Shown here: positions 45,606 to 51,768 of the stretch, piece by piece
Position numbering within the stretch: position 1 is the stretch's first letter
Layout: each line of letters starts with the position of its first letter
Origin: Sphingosinicella microcystinivorans
GTDB taxonomy: Bacteria > Pseudomonadota > Alphaproteobacteria > Sphingomonadales > Sphingomonadaceae
Direction: 5' to 3'
DNA length: 64,000 nt
NCBI RefSeq assembly: GCF_027941835.1
Contig: NZ_CP116005.1
Coordinates: 1,441,501 to 1,505,500, forward strand
Notes under the pieces: model-generated
The model's input: the letters and a program-made list of their open reading frames with translations, nothing else
Database searches by the model: none
Told to the model about the DNA's origin: nothing
Position numbers and translations under genes: made by a program

Positions 45606-46979
45606 ATGAGCACGCGCAAGGCCGGTGAAGGGGACGACCTTCCAATCGAATCAAAGGACGATCTGCTGCGCGTATTCGAGCGCGGCTGCAAACCCGCGGC
45701 GCGCTGGCGAATCGGCACCGAGCACGAGAAGTTCGTCTATCGCACGGGCGATCACCGCGCGCCGTCCTACGACGAGCCGGGCGGCATCCGCGACCTCCTG
45801 ATGGCGATGACGCGCTTCGGCTGGGAGCCGGTCGAGGAGAACGGCCACGTCATCGCGCTCGCGGGCGAGGACGGCAACGTCAGCCTCGAACCGGCCGGGC
45901 AGTTCGAGCTGTCGGGCGCGCCGCTCGAGAACCTCCACCAGACCTGCGCCGAGACGGGGCGTCACCTCAAGCAGGTGCAGGAGGTCGGCAAGGAGCTCGG
46001 CCTCGGCTTCCTCGGGCTCGGCATGTGGCCGGACAAGCGCCGCGAGGACCTGCCGGTCATGCCGAAGGGGCGCTACGCGATCATGCTGCGGCACATGCCG
46101 CGCGTCGGATCGCTCGGCCTCGACATGATGCTGCGCACCTGCACCATCCAGACCAACCTCGACTATGCGAGCGAGGCGGACATGGTGAAGAAGTTCCGCG
46201 TCAGCCTTGCGCTCCAGCCGCTCGCGACGGCGCTGTTCGCGAACTCGCCGTTCACCGAAGGGAAGCCCAACGGCTTCCTCAGCTACCGCAGCCACATCTG
46301 GACGGACACCGATCCCGCGCGCACCGGGATGCTGCCGTTCGTGTTCGAGGACGGTTTCGGGTTCGAACGATGGGCGGATTACATCCTCGATGTGCCGATG
46401 TATTTCGCGGTGCGGGACGGCAAGTACGTCGATCTCGCGGGCGAGGATTTCCGCGCCTTCATGGACGGCAGGCTCGCCGCGCTGCCGGGCGAGCGCGCGA
46501 CGCTCGGCGACTGGAACGACCATATCTCGACCGCCTTCCCGGAGGTGCGCCTCAAGTCCTACCTCGAGATGCGCGGCGCCGACGGCGGGCCGTGGAACCG
46601 CATCTGCGCGCTGCCCGCCTTCTGGGTGGGGCTGCTTTACGACGACGCGGCGCTCGATGCGGCGTGGGAGATGGTGAAGCACTGGACGATCGAGGATCAC
46701 CACCGCATCCGCGAGGAGGTGCCGCGGCTGGGGCTTCAGGCGAAGGGGCCGCGCGGGCGCAGCTTCCAGCAGCTCGGCAAGGACATCCTCGCCCTCGCCG
46801 AGGCGGGGCTGGCTCGGCGAGCGCGGCTCAACAGCGCGGGCGACAGCGAGGCGATCTTCCTCGCGCCGCTGTTCGAGATCGTCGAAAGCGGCAAGACGCC
46901 CGCCGAGCGCCTGCTCGACGCCTGGCACGGCCGCTGGGCGGGCGACCTCTCGCAGGTCTATGCGGAAGAGAGCTTCTGA
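45606..46979 (+). CDS. gshA: glutamate-cysteine ligase, proteobacterial/plant type
   Basis: ATP-dependent ligase of 457 residues catalysing the first step of glutathione synthesis. RIGTEHEKFVYRTGDHRAPSYDEPGGI holds the metal-binding glutamates, with GNVSLEPAGQFELSGAPLENLHQTCAE, and RVGSLGLDMMLRTCTIQTNLDYASEADMVKKFRVSLALQP. Length and motifs fit the plant-like GCS2/EgtA-related class used by alphaproteobacteria, not the enterobacterial GshA. The product glutathione is the substrate of the gamma-glutamyltransferase encoded at 6.4-8.2 kb. Confidence 0.94.
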   Translation: MSTRKAGEGDDLPIESKDDLLRVFERGCKPAARWRIGTEHEKFVYRTGDHRAPSYDEPGGIRDLLMAMTRFGWEPVEENGHVIALAGEDGNVSLEPAGQFELSGAPLENLHQTCAETGRHLKQVQEVGKELGLGFLGLGMWPDKRREDLPVMPKGRYAIMLRHMPRVGSLGLDMMLRTCTIQTNLDYASEADMVKKFRVSLALQPLATALFANSPFTEGKPNGFLSYRSHIWTDTDPARTGMLPFVFEDGFGFERWADYILDVPMYFAVRDGKYVDLAGEDFRAFMDGRLAALPGERATLGDWNDHISTAFPEVRLKSYLEMRGADGGPWNRICALPAFWVGLLYDDAALDAAWEMVKHWTIEDHHRIREEVPRLGLQAKGPRGRSFQQLGKDILALAEAGLARRARLNSAGDSEAIFLAPLFEIVESGKTPAERLLDAWHGRWAGDLSQVYAEESF

Positions 46980-47018
46980 CGGCAGGGTGTGCGGGGGATT
47001 CAGCCTATGCCGGACTGT

Positions 47019-47094
47019 AAACGGCGGCTTTCTGCGCTTCCGGTGCTCACGTACCTTGAGTACGCTGCGCGCCGGTTCTCGAAATCCACCGTTT
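47019..47094. repeat. large imperfect palindrome between gshA and the acyl-CoA dehydrogenase gene
   Basis: The outer arms AAACGGCGGCTTTC (47019-47032) and GAAATCCACCGTTT (47081-47094) match at 12 of 14 positions. The centre is the dyad CGTAC-CTTGA-GTACG (47050-47064). It lies between two convergent genes. The composition and form suggest a dispersed intergenic repeat; it may also end transcription in both directions. Confidence 0.55.
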
Positions 47095-47128
47095 TCGCCT
47101 CGCCCTGAACTGAACCCCCGTACACCCT

Positions 47129-48271
47129 TTAGATCGCGCGGCTGACGACTTCTTTCATGATCTCCGACGTGCCGCCGTAGATGCGCTGCACGCGCGCGTC
47201 GCGCCACAGGCGGGCGATCGGATACTCGTTCATGTAGCCCGCGCCGCCGTGGAGCTGGAGCGAGACGTCGCAGGCCTCCCATTGCAGCTCGGTGTGCCAG
47301 AGCTTGGCGGCGGAGGCCTCGGCGGCGGTGAGCTTGCCCTCGACGTGGCGCTTCAGCGCCCAGTCGATATGCGCCCAGCCGATCTGGAGTTTCGTCGCGA
47401 GGTCGGCGAGCGTGAACCTGGTGTTCTGGAAGTCGAACACGGTCTTGCCGAACGCCTTGCGCTCTTTCGTGAATTTCACGGCCTCGTCGAACGCGCGCTG
47501 CGCGACCGCCTGCCCGGCGAGCGCGATCTGCAGCCGCTCCTGCGGGAGCTGCTTCATCAGGTAGATGAAGCCCATGTTCTCCTCGCCGATGCAGTTGGTG
47601 ATCGGCACGCGGACGTCGTTGAAGAACAGCTCGGAGGTGTCGGCCGAGTTCTGGCCGATCTTGTCGAGGTTGCGGCCGCGCGCGAAGCCCTCGCGGTCGG
47701 CCTCGACGAGGATGAGCGAGGTGCCCTTCGCGCCGAGTGCCGGGTCGGTCTTGGCGACGACGATGATGAGGTCGGCGTTCTGGCCGTTGGTGATGTAGGT
47801 CTTGGAGCCGTTCACGACATAGTGGTTGCCGTCGCGCTTCGCCGTCGTCTTCACGCCCTGGAGGTCGGAGCCCGCGCCCGGTTCCGTCATGGCGATCGCG
47901 GTGATGACCTCGCCCGAGACCATGCCGGGGAGCCAGCGGCGCTTCTGCTCCTCCGAGCCGTAATTGATCAGGTAATCGACGACGATGTCGGAGTGGAGCG
48001 TGATGCCCGCCGACGAGCCGGCGTAGCAGAGCTCCTCGCCGATGACGGCGTTGTAGCGGTAGTCGAGGCCGAGGCCGCCGTAGTCCTCCGGCACCTGCGG
48101 GCAGAGCAGCCCGGCCTCGCCGCAGGCGCGCCAGAAAGCGCGGTCGACGATGCCCTCCTCCTCCCAGCGGTCGAGGCTGGGATAGAGTTCGCGGTCGAAG
48201 AACTTGCGGACGCTGTCGCGGAAGAGGGCGTGGTCCTCGTCGAAGGCGGTGCGGCTGGCGGTGTCGAGCAT
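47129..48271 (-). CDS. acyl-CoA dehydrogenase
   Basis: FAD-dependent flavoprotein of 380 residues oxidising acyl-CoA to enoyl-CoA. Typical blocks are ITAIAMTEPGAGSDLQGVKTTA (FAD and substrate), YVVNGSKTYITNGQNADLIIVVAKTD, FNDVRVPITNCIGEENMGF and the C-terminal QLHGGAGYMNEYPIARLWRDARVQRIYGGTSEIMKEVV with the catalytic Glu in GGTSE. It resembles the long-chain or isovaleryl class; chain length cannot be read. A probable partner of the acyl-CoA ligase and HSD10-like SDR elsewhere in the window. Confidence 0.93.
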   Translation of the reverse strand: MLDTASRTAFDEDHALFRDSVRKFFDRELYPSLDRWEEEGIVDRAFWRACGEAGLLCPQVPEDYGGLGLDYRYNAVIGEELCYAGSSAGITLHSDIVVDYLINYGSEEQKRRWLPGMVSGEVITAIAMTEPGAGSDLQGVKTTAKRDGNHYVVNGSKTYITNGQNADLIIVVAKTDPALGAKGTSLILVEADREGFARGRNLDKIGQNSADTSELFFNDVRVPITNCIGEENMGFIYLMKQLPQERLQIALAGQAVAQRAFDEAVKFTKERKAFGKTVFDFQNTRFTLADLATKLQIGWAHIDWALKRHVEGKLTAAEASAAKLWHTELQWEACDVSLQLHGGAGYMNEYPIARLWRDARVQRIYGGTSEIMKEVVSRAI

Positions 48272-48325
48272 GGCGGGTTCCTTTCGGCGCTGCGGTTAGC
48301 GGCGGCGGATTTCAGTGCATACTCC

Positions 48326-48889
48326 CTAAAGTGGCCGGACCAGCGTGACGGCGACGGCGATCCACGGCGTCTCCGACACGACGAGCTGCCGCGCGCCGGG
48401 CACCAGCGGCAGGATGGCGAGGCGCTGGCCGTCGAGGTCGACGAGGCGGCCGAACACGAAGCGCCCCGCCGGGCGGGGGACGAGCACGTCGCGGTTGCGC
48501 GCGCGCTCGAACTCGGCAGGCGCGAGCCGCTCGCACCAGATCGAATCGCCGGTGCGGTAGTCGCCGATGCCGGAGACGACCTGCACCGCGATCATCGCGC
48601 CCGAGGGACGCGGCGGCAGCAGCGTCTGCGGCATCGTCGGCGCACGCGCGCCGTCCGCGCCGAGCAGCGCGGCGACGGGCACGTCCGGCCGCTCCGGGTG
48701 GGTGACGAGCTCGGCGGCCTCGACGCCGAGCGCATCGGCGATGCGGTTCAGCCAGCCGACGGAGACGGTGCGCGTGCCGGTTTCGAGGCGGCCGATGGTT
48801 TGCGGCGTGGTGGGGGGGCGGCAGCGCTCGGCGACGTCCGCCAGCGTGAGACCCTTGCCCTTGCGGACCTCGCGGATGCGTGTGAGCAT
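48326..48889 (-). CDS. XRE-family repressor with S24-like C-terminal domain
   Basis: Protein of 187 residues. An N-terminal Cro/cI-type helix-turn-helix (IREVRKGKGLTLADVAERC...TIGRLETGTRTVSVGWLNRIADALGV, residues 5-57) precedes a beta-rich domain resembling the LexA/cI C-terminal fold (AVQVVSGIGDYRTGDSIWCERL, RDVLVPRPAGRFVFGRLVDLDGQRLAILPL). The autocleavage Ser is not evident. It is divergent from the DUF6456 gene, and an imperfect dyad begins 5 bases upstream of its start codon. Context suggests it is the repressor of the neighbouring GTA-type region. Confidence 0.85.
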   Translation of the reverse strand: MLTRIREVRKGKGLTLADVAERCRPPTTPQTIGRLETGTRTVSVGWLNRIADALGVEAAELVTHPERPDVPVAALLGADGARAPTMPQTLLPPRPSGAMIAVQVVSGIGDYRTGDSIWCERLAPAEFERARNRDVLVPRPAGRFVFGRLVDLDGQRLAILPLVPGARQLVVSETPWIAVAVTLVRPL

Positions 48890-48893
48890 CGAA

Positions 48894-48911
48894 TTATCCT
48901 ATTCGGTTATT
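48894..48911. promoter_or_regulatory. candidate operator O1 in the XRE-DUF6456 intergenic region
   Basis: Read on the minus strand the site is AATAACCGAATAGGATAA. It is an imperfect dyad with GGWTA half-sites (TAACC-N5-GGATA), overlaps the 5-bp inverted repeat CGAAT/ATTCG (48890-48894, 48901-48905), and lies in an AT-rich island within GC-rich DNA. A copy with 16 of 18 bases identical is found at 49727-49744. Its place beside the repressor gene suggests autoregulation. Confidence 0.6.
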
Positions 48912-48979
48912 TTTCACTGTCCTACAGCCGGGGGGCGATGGCAAGGGCGATTCGCAAGCCGACAGCGAGGGAGACGCCG

Positions 48980-49456
48980 ATGCCCGAGACCCGCAACCGC
49001 CTGATCGTGAACGCCATCGACAGCCCCGCGCACCGCCGCGCGGCAATGGAAGGCGCGCGCCACGCCAACCGCGCCGAGGAACCGATCGCGTGGCTGCACG
49101 CGCGCGGCAAGATCAGCGACCGCCAGTTTGAGGCGGGCGTGCGGCTGCGCCGCGACTTCATGATCGCCGCGCAGGGCCCGCGCGTGACGATGGCGTGGGA
49201 CGCGGGGCCGGTGGCGAAAGGCCGCCGCGCCGCGCCGGACGCCCCCGACCCGACGACGGCGCAGATCGGCGCGAAGGCGCGCGCGGACGCGGCGCTCGCG
49301 CACGCCGGGCAGGGCCTCGCCGACGTGCTGACGCGCACCGTGTGCCTCGGCGAGGGGCTGGAAACGGCGGAGCGGGCGATGGGCTGGCCGGCGCGCGCCG
49401 GGAAGGTGGTGCTGTGCCTGGGGCTCGACCGGGTGGCCGACTACTACCGCGTCTGA
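48980..49456 (+). CDS. DUF6456-domain protein, candidate GTA/prophage regulator
   Basis: Protein of 158 residues made almost wholly of a DUF6456 domain: AGVRLRRDFMIAAQGPRVTMAWDAGP, and the C-terminal hallmark GLETAERAMGWPARAGKVVLCLGLDRVADYY. In alphaproteobacteria I recall this domain in GafA/GafZ-type activators of gene transfer agents; that is recollection, not visible in the sequence. ATG 48980 has GAGGGAG eight bases upstream; an in-frame ATG at 48938 would add 14 basic residues. Divergent from the XRE repressor and 400 bases before the GTA-type genes. Confidence 0.75.
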   Translation: MPETRNRLIVNAIDSPAHRRAAMEGARHANRAEEPIAWLHARGKISDRQFEAGVRLRRDFMIAAQGPRVTMAWDAGPVAKGRRAAPDAPDPTTAQIGAKARADAALAHAGQGLADVLTRTVCLGEGLETAERAMGWPARAGKVVLCLGLDRVADYYRV

Positions 49457-49572
49457 GGGGCGGCCTGCGCGGCGGCGGGCGTCGAGGCGATCGCGCCGGC
49501 GTGCGGCGGAATCGCGATGGCGCCGACGGCGGCGATGAACAGGAGGCAGGCGCAGACGATGATGGTTTTCAT
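49444..49572 (-). CDS. small secreted or membrane-anchored peptide
   Basis: A 42-residue ORF starting MKTIIVCACLLFIAAVGAIA, a good signal-peptide or single-span sequence, then an Ala/Pro-rich tail (STPAAAQAAPQTR). AGAGGATAAA sits directly before the ATG, an excellent ribosome site. Its 3' end overlaps the DUF6456 gene end by 13 bases, convergently. No family recognised. Convergent position next to a GTA-type module makes a holin-like or regulatory role possible, but nothing shows it. Confidence 0.5.
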   Translation of the reverse strand: MKTIIVCACLLFIAAVGAIAIPPHAGAIASTPAAAQAAPQTR

Positions 49573-49726
49573 TTTATCCTCTTTTGCCCGGCCCCGGTAA
49601 GCGCCTCTTACGCCGCATAAAATTACGATCCGATGAACGACGCACGGCGATCGACCCGCGCCTTGGCGGGGGCAAGTGGGCGAGGTCGCGCCGCAATGCA
49701 AGCCGGGTGCGACGAAAAGGCCAATA

Positions 49727-49744
49727 AATAACCAAACAGGATAA
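49727..49744. promoter_or_regulatory. candidate operator O2 upstream of the GTA-type genes
   Basis: AATAACCAAACAGGATAA, identical at 16 of 18 positions with O1 at 48894-48911 (read on the minus strand), with both half-sites conserved and only two centre bases changed. It stands 7 bases upstream of the -35 box at 49752, where an activator or repressor could touch RNA polymerase. The flanks are AT-rich (AATAAATAACC, GATAAATAATG). Confidence 0.6.
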
Positions 49745-49751
49745 ATAATGC

Positions 49752-49780
49752 TTGACCAGCGAACCGCTCTTTGCTAGGAA
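49752..49780 (+). promoter_or_regulatory. sigma70-type promoter of the terminase-like gene
   Basis: TTGACC (49752-49757), a 17-base spacer and TAGGAA (49775-49780). Transcription would start near 49787, giving a leader of about 95 bases before the ATG at 49881. Confidence 0.6.
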
Positions 49781-49800
49781 ACGGGAACGCTGAGGAATTG

Positions 49801-49835
49801 CGGCTCCGGGGCTTCACCGCCTTCGGAGCCGTTTT
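49801..49835 (+). terminator. leader hairpin, possible attenuator before the GTA-type genes
   Basis: CGGCTCCG (49801-49808) pairs perfectly with CGGAGCCG (49824-49831) and is followed by TTTT, inside the predicted 5' leader. The short T run and 15-base loop make it a weak terminator; it may act as an attenuator for the tail genes downstream. Confidence 0.4.
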
Positions 49836-49880
49836 CGCATCGGGGCTCGGCGCCTTCCGCCTGTCCTTCGAGGATGCCCG

Positions 49881-50351
49881 ATGCCGAAGACCCCGCAGCC
49901 GCGACGCCGCGCCCGGCGCCACGACGGCTGGACGCCGAAGCGCCGCAAGACCTTCCTGGAGACGCTCGGCGAGACCGCGAACGTGCGCGCGGCGGCGTTG
50001 AAGGCGGGCAAGAGCGCCTGCGGCGTCTACGCGCTGCGCCGCCGCGACGCGGAATTCGCGCGCGCATGGGACGACGCGCTTTCGGGCGCGATGGACGAGC
50101 TGGAGGCGATCGCCCTCGACCGCGTGCGCAACGGCGTCGAAAAGACCGTGGTGCGCGGCAGCGGCACGAAGGTGACGATCCGCGAATATTCGGACCGTCT
50201 GCTGATGTTCATGCTGAGCCGCCGCAGGCCGGAGGCCTACGCGGCGAAGGCGAGACGCGCCGCATCACGCGGCCGGACGCGGCGAGCGTCCGCGTGGCGG
50301 TTGCGGGGACGGAACTGGCGGACGGCTGGGCGCTCGAAGGCGGAGCGGTGA
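49881..50351 (+). CDS. terminase small-subunit-like protein with an out-of-frame novel tail
   Basis: Predicted protein of 156 residues. Residues 1-124 read like small terminase subunits next to alphaproteobacterial GTA and prophage genes: WTPKRRKTFLETLGETANVRAAALKAGKSACGVYALRRRDAEFARAWDDAL, then YSDRLLMFMLSRRRPEAY. From about residue 125 the sequence is a basic, Arg-rich tail ([15 protein letters not shown]) that is simply the wrong frame of the adjoining g12 fragment. GAGGA precedes ATG 49881. The gene appears to have lost its own 3' end in a deletion joining it to g12. Its DNA-packaging partners (large terminase, portal) are absent. Confidence 0.7.
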   Translation: MPKTPQPRRRARRHDGWTPKRRKTFLETLGETANVRAAALKAGKSACGVYALRRRDAEFARAWDDALSGAMDELEAIALDRVRNGVEKTVVRGSGTKVTIREYSDRLLMFMLSRRRPEAYAAKARRAASRGRTRRASAWRLRGRNWRTAGRSKAER

Positions 50352-50509
50352 CGTTCGATGCCGCGCCCGCCGATGGCGCTGCGGTGACGGCCGGTTTCCT
50401 GTTCGACGTGCCCGTGCGTTTCGCCGAGGACAGCATCGAGGCCTCGCTTCAGGGCTGGCGCGCGGGCGAGGTGCCCTCCGCGCCGATCATCGAGGTGCGC
50501 GAGGCCTGA
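50252..50509 (+). pseudogene. 3' remnant of GTA g12 (DUF2460 distal tail protein)
   Basis: About 85 codons ending at the TGA at 50507-50509. The encoded stretch RRITRPDAASVRVAVAG, then GGAVTFDAAPADGAAVTAGFLFDVPVRF and AGEVPSAPIIEVREA, is the C-terminal end of the DUF2460/TIGR02217 family, which is normally about 210 residues. There is no N-terminal two-thirds and no credible start codon; the upstream part of this frame is only the shadow of the terminase-like gene. The stop overlaps the ATG of the g13-like gene (TGATG), as in intact GTA clusters. Confidence 0.75.
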
Positions 50510-51342
50510 TGCGCGACATTCCCGAAGCGCTCGCCGCCGCGCTCGAAGCGGAAACGACGAACCTCGCCTTCTGCTGGCGGATCGAGCGCGCGGACGGCGC
50601 GGCACTCGGCTTCACGTCGCACGACCGGCCGCTCGTTGTGGACGGCGTGGCCTGTTCGCCCGTGCCCGGAATGGTGCCCTCCGCGCTCGCCCATGCCGAT
50701 TCCGTGGAAGGCGGCGGCATGGAGGTGTCGGGCGCGCTCGGCAGCGGGCGTATCAGGGCCGACGATATAGCAACGGGCCGCTACGACCGCGCGCGCGCCG
50801 TGCTGTCGCTCGTCGACTGGCGCGCGCCGGAGGCATCGGTGATGCTGGCGAGCGGCGAGATCGGCGACATCGTGCGCCGCGACGACCGCTTCGAGGCGGA
50901 ACTGAAAAGCGCGCACGCGGACCTCGACCGCACCCCGATCGCGCTGTGTGCGCCGGAATGCCGGGCGAGGCTCGGCGACGCGCGCTGCCGCGTGGCGCTG
51001 GCGCCGCTGACGCACCTTGCGCGCGTGACGGCGGTGACGGGCGCGGCGCGCATCGGGACCGACCGCGCGCTGCCGGACGGTGCGCTCGCCTATGGACGGC
51101 TGCGGCCGCTCGCCGGCGCGCTCGCGGGGCTGGATTTCGAGGTCGTCGCCTCGGAAGGGGCAGCCGTCGACCTGCGCGAGGCCGTGGCCGCGCGGCTGGC
51201 GCCGGGCGACCTCGTCGAACTGCGGGAAGGCTGCGACCGGCGCTTCTCGACATGCCGCGACCGCTTCCGGAACAAGGACAATTTCCGCGGCGAGCCGCAC
51301 GTGCCCGGCACCGATTCCGTGATCCGCTACCCAAGCCTGTAA
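50509..51342 (+). CDS. GTA g13-like hub protein (DUF2163 + C-terminal Cys domain)
   Basis: Protein of 277 residues. The N-terminal DUF2163 domain (FCWRIERADGAALGFTSHDRPL, VEGGGMEVSGALGSGRI) and the C-terminal phage_BR0599-type domain (GCDRRFSTCRDRFRNKDNFRGEPHVPGTD) are both intact. Cysteines at 147, 151, 160, 242 and 249 match those that hold an Fe-S cluster in the Rhodobacter GTA hub protein. It would form part of the baseplate, joining tail tube to fibre. It overlaps the g12 remnant and the peptidase gene by one base each. Confidence 0.88.
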   Translation: MRDIPEALAAALEAETTNLAFCWRIERADGAALGFTSHDRPLVVDGVACSPVPGMVPSALAHADSVEGGGMEVSGALGSGRIRADDIATGRYDRARAVLSLVDWRAPEASVMLASGEIGDIVRRDDRFEAELKSAHADLDRTPIALCAPECRARLGDARCRVALAPLTHLARVTAVTGAARIGTDRALPDGALAYGRLRPLAGALAGLDFEVVASEGAAVDLREAVAARLAPGDLVELREGCDRRFSTCRDRFRNKDNFRGEPHVPGTDSVIRYPSL

Positions 51343-51764
51343 TGCCCCTTGTGACGCCCTTGCATCCCCGACATGCCGACATCGTGCAGGCGGCGCGCGC
51401 CTGCGTGGGCACGCGCTGCCGCGTGCAAGGGCGCGTGCCCGGCCTCGCGCTCGACTGCGTCGGCGTCGCCGTCGCGGCGGCGGAGGGCGCGGGCCTCGCG
51501 TTCAGCGTGCCGCACGACTATTGCCTTGCCGCCGACAATCGGGACCGGCTGACGGCGGGGCTGGCGGCGGCCGGATGCACGCCGCTGGCAGGCGATGCGC
51601 TGGCGGGCGACCTGGCGCTGATCGCGGTCGCGCCCGCGCAGCATCACCTCGCCGTCTGCTGCGGCGACACGTTCGTTCACGCCCATTTCGGCCTCGGCCG
51701 CGTCGTCGAGGCGCCGCTGCCGCCGGAATGGACGCCCGCCCGCTGGCGCTTTCCGGAGACCTGA
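51342..51764 (+). CDS. GTA g14-like NlpC/P60 cell-wall peptidase
   Basis: Tail-associated peptidoglycan peptidase of 140 residues. Catalytic Cys39 lies in GLALDCVGVA, His101 or His102 in PAQHHLAVCCG, with a third polar residue near VHAHFGLGRVVEA. It starts on the last base of the g13 stop and is followed at 4 bases by the g15-like gene. In GTA particles this enzyme opens the recipient cell wall. All key residues are present, so it is not decayed. Confidence 0.9.
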   Translation: MPLVTPLHPRHADIVQAARACVGTRCRVQGRVPGLALDCVGVAVAAAEGAGLAFSVPHDYCLAADNRDRLTAGLAAAGCTPLAGDALAGDLALIAVAPAQHHLAVCCGDTFVHAHFGLGRVVEAPLPPEWTPARWRFPET

Positions 51765-51768
51765 GATC

